From assembly GCA_022566975.1 (NCBI GenBank), contig JADFHV010000128.1:1-6347 (forward strand): a stretch of 6,347 nucleotides of DNA, given 5' to 3'. This DNA is from Chloroflexota bacterium. Its GTDB lineage: Bacteria > Chloroflexota > Dehalococcoidia > SAR202 > UBA11138. The translations under genes and the position numbers were made by a program. Under the pieces are notes generated by a model. The model saw only the letters and a list, made by a program, of their open reading frames with translations, was not told the origin of the DNA and did not search any database. Below, one piece after another: positions 1 through 4,299 of the stretch (position 1 is its first letter; every line of letters starts with the position of its first letter).

Positions 1-30
1 ATGCAGGATGTGAGAGAATCACTATTGATT

Positions 31-73
31 CCGTATCCAGAATCCAGAATCCTGTATCCAGAATCCTGTATCC
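31..73. repeat. Short tandem/direct repeat cluster (TCCAGAATCCTGTA type)
   Basis: The 14-base unit TCCAGAATCCTGTA occurs twice back to back at 43-56 and 57-70. It is preceded by a shorter copy of its first seven bases (TCCAGAA) at 36-42, and GTATCC recurs at 33-38, 54-59 and 68-73. A diverged copy lies about 180 bases downstream (235-252), matching 55-72 at 16 of 18 positions. This is seen directly. The cluster is non-coding in any convincing frame. Short repeats of this style are often dispersed intergenic repeats, but copy number elsewhere in the genome cannot be judged from here. Confidence 0.8.
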
Positions 74-223
74 CCATGGGTATCAAGTTTAGGCGCAGCA
101 GGCCGCTGAAACGGCGACTACCAACGGGCTTGTCGTCGTCGCTTGAGCGACGGTCTTGACGGCAAACACGAAGCGGCACCTTCCCGGCAGCCGAAGTCGC
201 TGCTTAACTTGATACGTATGGGG
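72..223. mobile_element. Candidate MITE-like element bounded by 18-bp inverted repeats
   Basis: CCCCATGGGTATCAAGTT (72-89) is the reverse complement of AACTTGATACGTATGGGG (206-223) at 16 of 18 positions; only the central CC/GT pair differs. The arms enclose about 116 bases with no convincing gene, and inside them is a small perfect hairpin (137-143 with 146-152, two-base loop). Directly repeated TATCC-rich units flank the pair at 55-72 and 235-252. The geometry suits a small non-autonomous transposable element, or the two ends left by a deleted insertion sequence. I do not recognise the terminal sequence as a specific IS family and see no clean target-site duplication, so the mobile label is inference. 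Confidence 0.4.
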
Positions 224-234
224 CAACCATCCGG

Positions 235-252
235 TATCCAGCATCCCGTATC
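235..252. repeat. Diverged downstream copy of the 5' repeat unit
   Basis: TATCCAGCATCCCGTATC at this position matches TATCCAGAATCCTGTATC at 55-72 in 16 of 18 bases and in the same orientation. It lies 11 bases outside the right arm of the inverted repeat pair, so the two direct copies bracket the putative small element. Confidence 0.6.
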
Positions 253-314
253 TAAAGCCTTTTGCGTAAAAGCAGTGATTAAGTTAAAAAACACAAACCC
301 AAACACCATAACAC
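253..314. other. AT-rich intergenic patch, no gene seen
   Basis: Roughly one third G+C over 261-320 by direct count, far below the neighbouring genes. It contains a weak plus-strand promoter-like pair, TTGCGT (262-267) and TAAAAA (285-290), 17 bases apart. No gene lies immediately downstream on that strand. Read on the minus strand, the patch follows the stop codon of the remnant at 315 and carries a run of six T, which could aid transcript release. Nothing firmer can be supported. Confidence 0.35.
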
Positions 315-560
315 TCAATTTCTCCACACCCAATCCCGGATGTCGTCGAGCTTGTCCTGTATTTCTTGCTGCTTGATTTGGAACGCCGCGTGGTTGGGCG
401 GCACCCGGTCGATGAAGAATTGTAAGACGCTCATCGCCAGCAAGCCCTGCTCCTTTTTCGTGAAGGGGTCGCGCTCGTTTTGAAATTGCACGAAATGGAT
501 AGCGGCCCGCGTGTAGCGCACTTCGAGTTCGGCATCGCGCCGTTTCGTTCTGGGGATGAG
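315..560 (-). pseudogene. 3' remnant of an unrecognised minus-strand gene
   Basis: Reading the minus strand, about 80 codons ending in TGA at 317-315 give a protein-like tail. A basic/acidic start (KRRDAELEVRY) is followed by amphipathic stretches including HFVQFQNERDPFTKKEQ, LLAMSVLQFFIDRVPP and QDKLDDIRDWVWRN. The balance of charged and hydrophobic residues and the low glycine/alanine/arginine content differ from the antisense shadows elsewhere in the window, so this reads as a former or truncated coding sequence. No good start codon with a ribosome binding site is present: the only internal candidates are a GTG within EVRY and an ATG near the end. The open frame runs on antisense to the first trkA-like gene, where it loses protein character. 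A decayed gene cut off by rearrangement is the likeliest explanation. I do not recognise the family. A short intact protein from the GTG (about 68 residues) is possible. Confidence 0.35.
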
Positions 561-1010
561 ATGCTTCCGCCTCTGATCCGACCTGACGCCAGCTCCCGGA
601 GTGCGGTGATCATGGGGTGCGGTCGCGTGGGTGCCTCCATCGCGGCGGCCCTCTTTGAGAGAGGCTACACCCTTCGCGTCCTGGACCCGGACATCGCCTC
701 CTTCGACAGGCTCCCCTCCGGCGCCGTAGAGGACGGACAGGTGGTGCCTATCGTCGGAGACGGCACATATGAGGCGGACTTGAGGAGGGCGTCCACCCAA
801 GACGCCGACCTGTTCATCGCCGTGTCGGGCAAAGACTCCATCAACGCACTGGGCGCCCAGATGGCCAAGCACCTCCTGCTGGTGCCGACGGTAATCTGCC
901 GAATGAACGACCCTGTCCGCAACGAGATGTATAGTCAGCTCGGTCTGGTCACCATCAGCGCGACCGGGCTCGTCACCGAAATGATTCTGGAGGCCACCGG
1001 GAACCAGTAG
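561..1010 (+). CDS. TrkA_N (RCK_N) domain protein, first of a pair
   Basis: A single RCK_N nucleotide-binding domain of about 149 residues. The Rossmann signature GCGRVG is at residues 19-24. The acidic residue ending strand 2 is at D42 (LDPD), GDGT at 66-69 and DLFIAVSG at 83-90, all typical of TrkA/KtrA regulatory subunits that bind NAD(H) or adenine nucleotides and gate a potassium transporter at the inner face of the membrane. There is no RCK_C domain, and no TrkH/KtrB/TrkG channel is in the window. The start is uncertain. ATG 561 has GGGG five bases upstream (552-555). GTG 606 has GGAG four bases upstream (598-601) and would begin just before strand 1. ATG 612 would remove strand 1 and is unlikely. 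The stop is one base before the next gene, so the two TrkA-type proteins are probably co-translated and may heterodimerise. Function as a potassium-uptake regulator is inferred from the family. Confidence 0.88.
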   Translation: MLPPLIRPDASSRSAVIMGCGRVGASIAAALFERGYTLRVLDPDIASFDRLPSGAVEDGQVVPIVGDGTYEADLRRASTQDADLFIAVSGKDSINALGAQMAKHLLLVPTVICRMNDPVRNEMYSQLGLVTISATGLVTEMILEATGNQ

Positions 1011-1011
1011 C

Positions 1012-1443
1012 ATGTACGTGGTGGTAGTCGGGGCCGGCAGAGTCGGACGATCACTCGCACGGTGGCTTGTCACAGCCGACCACGAGGTGGCCGTAATCGA
1101 CAAGGACGCCACCAGGTGCGCGATCCTCGAGGAAGAGCTGGGAAGCATCGCGGTGACCGGGGACGGCACCGAGGAGGAAATCCTGGCGCGTGCCGGGACA
1201 AACAGGGCCGACGTTTTCGTCGCGGCCACTGGCAGAGACGACGAGAACCTGGTCGCTTGCCAACTGGCCAAGCACCGGTTCGGCGCATCACGGACCATCA
1301 CGCTCGCCAACCTGCCCGACCACCAGCGCCTGTTCGAGATGCTGGGCATCGATGTCACCATCGATGCCACCGCCCAGATCGTAGGGAGGATTCAAGAGGA
1401 GTTGAGCAGTATCGCCGTCGAGGAAGTGGGAAGGGCTGGATGA
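1012..1443 (+). CDS. TrkA_N (RCK_N) domain protein, second of a pair
   Basis: A 143-residue protein that is again a lone RCK_N domain. The dinucleotide-binding loop GAGRVG is at residues 7-12, immediately after strand 1 (YVVVV). The ribose-contacting acidic residue is D30 (VID), GDGT is at 50-53 and ADVFVAATGRDDEN at 66-79. ATG 1012 starts one base after the upstream stop and leaves the ideal number of residues before the glycine loop, so the start is secure. E. coli TrkA carries two RCK_N/RCK_C units in one chain; here the two N units are separate genes and the C domains are absent. The last bases overlap the pheA start as ATGA. The domain identity is clear from motifs. Which channel it serves cannot be told from this window. 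Confidence 0.92.
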   Translation: MYVVVVGAGRVGRSLARWLVTADHEVAVIDKDATRCAILEEELGSIAVTGDGTEEEILARAGTNRADVFVAATGRDDENLVACQLAKHRFGASRTITLANLPDHQRLFEMLGIDVTIDATAQIVGRIQEELSSIAVEEVGRAG

Positions 1444-2276
1444 CCAGGCGCCTCGCGTACCTGGGACCGGCGGGCTCATACACGGAGCAGGCCGCCCTGA
1501 ACTACGACTCCTCGGCTGAGTTCCTACCCTTTGCGTCCGAGTCCGCCGTGGTGGCGGCCGTCAGGTCCGGGGACGCGGACGAGGGTTTGGTCGCCATCGA
1601 GAATAGCCTTGAGGGATCGGTCACCTCCACCGTTGACCTCCTGATCCACGAGACCGATGTGATGATTCGCCACGAGCGCGTACTGGAGATCGAGCACTGT
1701 CTGTTGGCCAGAAAAGGCACCGAGCGCCGGCGGATTGAGGTCATCTATTCCCATCCCCAGGCCCTTGCCCAATGCAGGGCTTTCCTGGCCGAGTCATTCC
1801 CCGATGCACAGCTTGTGGCATCGCTGAGCACGTCCGCGGCGGTCGAGCAGATGCAGAGGTCCGATTTGGTGGCGGCGGCGATAGCGAACGAGCGCTGCGC
1901 GACTCTCTACGGCGCCGAGGTCCTTGGCAGGGGAGTCCAGGACGATCCCAACAACCAGACGAGGTTCGTGGTCCTGGCTCCCACGGACCACCCGCCTACA
2001 GGGGCGGACAAGACCTCCATCTGCTTCGATTTCGACGCCGATGCCGCCGGGATTCTGTACAGTGTTTTAGGGGAGCTGGCCACCAGAAACATCAACCTGA
2101 CGAAGATAGAGTCAAGGCCCACCAGGAGGAGCCTGGGGCGCTACATCTTCCTTGTCGATATGGAAGGCCATCGCGAAGACAGCGTGGTCAAGCAGGCCCT
2201 CGATCGTGTCGAATCGCAGGTGTCTCTGTTCAAGGTCCTGGGCTCGTACCCGATGCACGTCTCGTCGGCTGTCTAG
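1440..2276 (+). CDS. pheA: Prephenate dehydratase
   Basis: Converts prephenate to phenylpyruvate (loss of water and CO2), the committed step to phenylalanine in the cytoplasm. The 278 residues match a monofunctional bacterial prephenate dehydratase, with no chorismate mutase fused at the N-terminus. The catalytic domain (about 1-185) shows GPAGSYTEQAA (9-19), the ENSLEGSV loop (54-61), SHPQALAQC (104-112) and the TRF catalytic motif (174-176). A C-terminal ACT domain (about 192-272) carries the ESRP motif (224-227) and the GILYSVL helix start (204-210), the regions that bind phenylalanine in this family, so feedback inhibition is expected. ATG 1440 overlaps the preceding TGA as ATGA, implying translational coupling to the TrkA-type genes. 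This is an unusual partnership with no obvious metabolic logic. A strong hairpin begins six bases after the stop. Confidence 0.97.
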   Translation: MTRRLAYLGPAGSYTEQAALNYDSSAEFLPFASESAVVAAVRSGDADEGLVAIENSLEGSVTSTVDLLIHETDVMIRHERVLEIEHCLLARKGTERRRIEVIYSHPQALAQCRAFLAESFPDAQLVASLSTSAAVEQMQRSDLVAAAIANERCATLYGAEVLGRGVQDDPNNQTRFVVLAPTDHPPTGADKTSICFDFDADAAGILYSVLGELATRNINLTKIESRPTRRSLGRYIFLVDMEGHREDSVVKQALDRVESQVSLFKVLGSYPMHVSSAV

Positions 2277-2281
2277 ACGAA

Positions 2282-2310
2282 GCGGGGACATCGCTAAGCG
2301 ATGTCCCCGC
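2282..2310. terminator. Symmetric hairpin between convergent operons
   Basis: A perfect 14-base inverted repeat with a single central base. As a realistic hairpin it gives a 12-bp stem (GCGGGGACATCG with CGATGTCCCCGC) and a CTAAG loop. It lies six bases after the pheA stop and 50 bases past the stop of the minus-strand ytxH-like gene, where the two transcription units converge. A T-tract is lacking on both strands: AAAA follows on plus, and TTCGTC follows on minus. It could be a two-way terminator of the non-canonical kind, or an mRNA 3'-end stabiliser. The structure is seen; the role is inferred. Confidence 0.7.
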
Positions 2311-2359
2311 AAAAGACCTATCGGAGACAATCCGGCCGGGCGCCTCGCTGACCCTGGCG

Positions 2360-2812
2360 CTATGCCTTCTCCTCCGACGCCTCCGGCTTCGCCCCGTTTT
2401 CATCCTGCGAAGGCGCTGCTTCTTCACCGTCGGTCGATACGGTGGGTTGGCCCGAGCGCCCGATGCGAGCGCTCACCTGTTCCACTACCGGACCGACACG
2501 CCCTCGCACTCCCTCCACGGCTGGGCCCACGCGCTCGCGTACAACCTCGACGGCCGGGGCTACTCGCTCACGGACGCCTTCGACTGCCGGGGCCATGCGC
2601 TCGCGCAGGCCTTCGACGGCGGGTCCCACCCGCTCGCGGACCGCAGCGGCCATCTCCTCGGCCCGGGACCGCCAGATCTCGCTCCGTTCAGCTAGCTCAG
2701 CACGGGTCTCAGAACCCGCTTTGGGCGCGATGAGGATACCCACCACCGCCCCCAGGATGCCCCCAACCAAGAACCCTAAGGCAAACGAGTTTCCGCTGTT
2801 ATTATCCGCCAT
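2360..2812 (-). CDS. YtxH-like membrane-anchored protein with hendecad repeats
   Basis: A 150-residue protein. After a short polar N-terminus (MADNNSGNS) comes a glycine-rich membrane segment at residues 10-29 (FALGFLVGGILGAVVGILIAP), followed by KAGSETRAEL. This is the usual YtxH arrangement: one helix ending in a proline, then a basic/acidic helix. Residues 59-113 are five near-identical 11-residue units of the form RERVGPAVEGV, followed by a degenerate sixth, then a polar acidic tail. An 11-residue period favours a long amphipathic or coiled helix lying on a membrane or a partner. ATG 2812 is chosen because GGAGGG sits 7 bases upstream (plus-strand 2820-2825) and the membrane segment follows at once. 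The start overlaps the upstream gene's end by 11 bases. In Bacillus, ytxH pairs with the DUF948 gene ytxG in a general stress operon; the same pairing here supports the call. The exact function is unknown. Confidence 0.82.
   Translation of the reverse strand: MADNNSGNSFALGFLVGGILGAVVGILIAPKAGSETRAELAERSEIWRSRAEEMAAAVRERVGPAVEGLRERMAPAVEGVRERVAPAVEVVRERVGPAVEGVRGRVGPVVEQVSARIGRSGQPTVSTDGEEAAPSQDENGAKPEASEEKA
2474..2638 (-). repeat. Five in-frame 33-bp repeats inside the ytxH-like gene
   Basis: Five consecutive 33-base units encode R-E/G-R-V/M-G/A-P-A/V-V-E-x-V/L. Bases such as GCGCTCGCG/GTCCCGCTC and CGGCGGGTCC-like segments recur on the plus strand. The period is exactly 11 codons, so unit gain or loss keeps the frame. 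The units differ by a few substitutions, so the array is not freshly amplified. Confidence 0.85.
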
Positions 2813-3137
2813 CGTTACGCCCTCCGTCTCTGCTCTCTTTCCGGTCCCTCTCTCTTCCGTCTCTGTCCTTCTCCCTGCGTCTTCTGCCCAGACCGAACAG
2901 GAAGGAGGCAAACTTCCCCGCCCCAAAGGCTACTCGAGACCCGGCCGCCGCCGGTCCCACGAGCCTGCTGGACACCGTTGAGATGATGTCCTCGGTGTCC
3001 TCCACGGTCCGCTTGACCGAGCTAAGGACGCCAGACAACTTTCGGTACAGCGCAAGCACCACCAGGAGGACCACTAGCACCAGGACCAGGAACACGATGT
3101 CCCGGGCTATGGCTACGATCTGCTGGGTGTCGTCCAA
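2802..3137 (-). CDS. DUF948/YtxG-like single-pass membrane protein
   Basis: A 111-residue protein with a single very hydrophobic helix at residues 13-31 (DIVFLVLVLVVLLVVLALY) close to the N-terminus. It is followed by a helical region with alternating polar and hydrophobic residues (KLSGVLSSVKRTVEDTEDIISTVSSRL) and a highly charged, disordered tail rich in RRRREKDRDGRERDRK. This architecture fits DUF948/YtxG-type proteins, and the immediate downstream ytxH-like partner supports it, but the sequence match is judged by architecture only. The start is TTG at 3137-3135. It is the only plausible initiation codon before the membrane segment, since the same frame meets a TGA shortly upstream. The ribosome site is weak (AGG about 11 bases upstream). 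The coding end overlaps the ytxH-like start and contains its Shine-Dalgarno sequence, so the pair is translationally coupled. Probably envelope- or stress-related. Confidence 0.68.
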   Translation of the reverse strand: MDDTQQIVAIARDIVFLVLVLVVLLVVLALYRKLSGVLSSVKRTVEDTEDIISTVSSRLVGPAAAGSRVAFGAGKFASFLFGLGRRRREKDRDGRERDRKESRDGGRNDGG

Positions 3138-3172
3138 GAGGGGCGTTACCTGATAAAATGGAATTCAGGTTC

Positions 3173-3201
3173 ATCGTAACATGGGGTCATATCACCCGCA
3201 A
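3173..3201 (-). promoter_or_regulatory. Candidate sigma-70-type promoter for the ytxG/ytxH pair
   Basis: Read on the minus strand: TTGCGG (-35, plus 3201-3196), 17 bases, TACGAT (-10, plus 3178-3173). The -10 matches TATAAT at four positions including the first two and the last; the -35 matches the TTG core. Initiation about seven bases on would leave a 5' leader of some 30 bases before the TTG start at 3137. Spacing and position are right, but the match is moderate. Confidence 0.4.
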
Positions 3202-3303
3202 CCGGTAGTCTCGGGGCATCGACCAGGCCCCTGGCGACGGCGGAGCCGACTCCGGGGAGCTAGAAGGAGAGTTCTACCCGATGACTAGCTTCGGGCCGGG
3301 CTC
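3202..3303. other. Structured intergenic stretch after the mfnB-like gene
   Basis: Four small perfect stem-loops follow one another with little space between them: GGGGC/GCCCC (3213-3217 with 3227-3231), CGGAG/CTCCG (3241-3245 with 3250-3254), TAGAA/TTCTA (3261-3265 with 3272-3276) and CCCGA/TCGGG (3277-3281 with 3291-3295). There is no T-tract and no coding sequence. On the minus strand these come after the mfnB-like stop and before the candidate promoter, so they would form the 3' untranslated region of the upstream transcript. I do not recognise a known RNA family. Confidence 0.35.
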
Positions 3304-4299
3304 TCACGGCTTGATCAGCATCCTGACGGACCCTTCGGAGTCTTTTCTCTGGGTCAGGATGCTGTGCCGGCCCTTCTCGGCCCAGACGATGATGTCGTAG
3401 GTGTTGAGGACGTCTGGGATGACGACCTCGACGAAGGATTCGCGGTCACGGCCCATCTGCTCGCTGAGCGCCGCTATGATCCCGGCGCAGGTCTTGCCGG
3501 TGCCATCGATGACGATCCAGCCGTTCCCCGAGGCGCCCGTTCCGTTGCCGTCGGAGGACAGGGCGCTCACCCCATCGTAGACGTCGATCTCGCCGCTCTC
3601 GCGCCGCCCAAGCTGCCGTTTGAACTCCGCCACGGCCTCGCGATGTACGCCGGTCTGGCGGTCGCCCTTCTGGCAGACGGCGCCCCGCACCCCAACGATG
3701 TCCGGGTTGATCCTTGCCAGCTCATCCAGGTCTTGAATGCGAAGGTGGCCTGAGAGGGCCGTGCTCATACCCAGCTCTTTGCCCTCGAGCACCATGTCCC
3801 GGAGCTCTTCTTCTGCGAGGAAGTCGAAGAGGTTCCGGCCGTCCTTGGTGAGGGTATCGATCAGGAATCCGTCGCACAGGCCTTCCTTGGCCAGCCGGAC
3901 CATAAGGTGTGGGTCGAGGCCGTCGTACAGCGGGTTGTCAGCGAAGAGCGAGCCTATGAGCTTGGTGTCGAAACCCTCAAGGGCATCTCTGGACGCCAGC
4001 AGGATCTCCACCGCCGCCTCGTACTCCGTCTTCATGAAGCCGACCTTGACGGACGTGGCTTTCAGCACACCCGCCGTGTAGGCGGCCATGGCGACGGTAC
4101 CCACCTGATTCGGGACGACGCCCAGTGTGACGCTGACGTGGTTCTCGAGCGGCACGGCCTCGCGGACGTCCTTGACCACCCGAGGGTGCGCGGACCCTAC
4201 CAGCGCCTCCTGGAGATTCTTGACGTCCACAATGTCGGCCCCACCCTGGAGTGCCTCGAGGGCTTCGATGAGGTTCTGGACGCTTACCATGAGGATCAT
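3304..4299 (-). CDS. MfnB/DUF556-type furan phosphate synthase fused to a TusA-like domain
   Basis: The N-terminal domain (about residues 1-232) resembles MfnB, (5-formylfuran-3-yl)methyl phosphate synthase. That enzyme condenses two glyceraldehyde-3-phosphate molecules to the furan precursor of methanofuran/methylofuran, on a TIM barrel with a Schiff-base lysine. The family landmarks align: ADIVDVKN with K27, ATSVKVG with K85, LIDTLTKDG with D148 and K152 (the D151/K155 pair of the M. jannaschii enzyme, from memory), and DIVGVRGAVCQKGDR at 200-214. A low-complexity S/G/N linker (about 237-260) leads to a C-terminal domain (258-331). Its pattern IDGTGKTCAGIIAAL, VVIPDV, and a final strand ending in IKP is like TusA/SirA sulfur carriers, with C271 at the place of the active cysteine but without the CPxP motif. 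ATG 4299 overlaps the lyase stop as ATGA and puts K27 at the family position. GGAGGT lies 11 bases upstream. Catalysis is likely but unproven, and the true product is uncertain. Confidence 0.87.
   Translation of the reverse strand: MILMVSVQNLIEALEALQGGADIVDVKNLQEALVGSAHPRVVKDVREAVPLENHVSVTLGVVPNQVGTVAMAAYTAGVLKATSVKVGFMKTEYEAAVEILLASRDALEGFDTKLIGSLFADNPLYDGLDPHLMVRLAKEGLCDGFLIDTLTKDGRNLFDFLAEEELRDMVLEGKELGMSTALSGHLRIQDLDELARINPDIVGVRGAVCQKGDRQTGVHREAVAEFKRQLGRRESGEIDVYDGVSALSSDGNGTGASGNGWIVIDGTGKTCAGIIAALSEQMGRDRESFVEVVIPDVLNTYDIIVWAEKGRHSILTQRKDSEGSVRMLIKP
3316..3364. other. 12-bp perfect inverted repeat in the 3' end of the mfnB-like gene
   Basis: CAGCATCCTGAC (3316-3327) pairs perfectly with GTCAGGATGCTG (3353-3364) across a 25-base loop. 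It lies in the last 20 codons of the fusion gene, encoding the final TusA-like strands. A 12-bp stem at the transcript's end could protect or terminate the mRNA. It may also be a coincidence of the codons used for SILTQ and VRMLI. Confidence 0.55.

Noticed and set aside
31..252. CRISPR array
   Set aside because: The repeats are 14 bases or shorter, adjacent or irregularly spaced, with no unique spacers of constant length and no cas gene.
262..290. Plus-strand promoter for the trkA-pheA operon
   Set aside because: TTGCGT-17-TAAAAA is weak, sits about 270 bases upstream of the first start, and is explained equally well by local AT richness.
118..333. Minus-strand small frame with a hydrophobic N-terminus (MGVEKLSVMVFGFVFFNLITAF)
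   Set aside because: It could mimic a small membrane protein, but it overlaps the tail of the remnant, runs through the AT-rich patch and the repeat element, and ends in arginine-rich low-quality sequence. The hydrophobicity is explained by AT-rich composition.
561..1370. Long open frame on the minus strand through both trkA-like genes
   Set aside because: It is antisense to clear RCK_N domains and its translation has no family motif. Only its last ~80 codons (before 560) look protein-like and are listed separately.
1772..2733. Long plus-strand frames across the pheA 3' half, the convergent junction and the ytxH-like gene
   Set aside because: They are arginine/proline-rich products of GC skew, shifted against pheA and antisense to the ytxH-like gene, with no ribosome site and no domain pattern.
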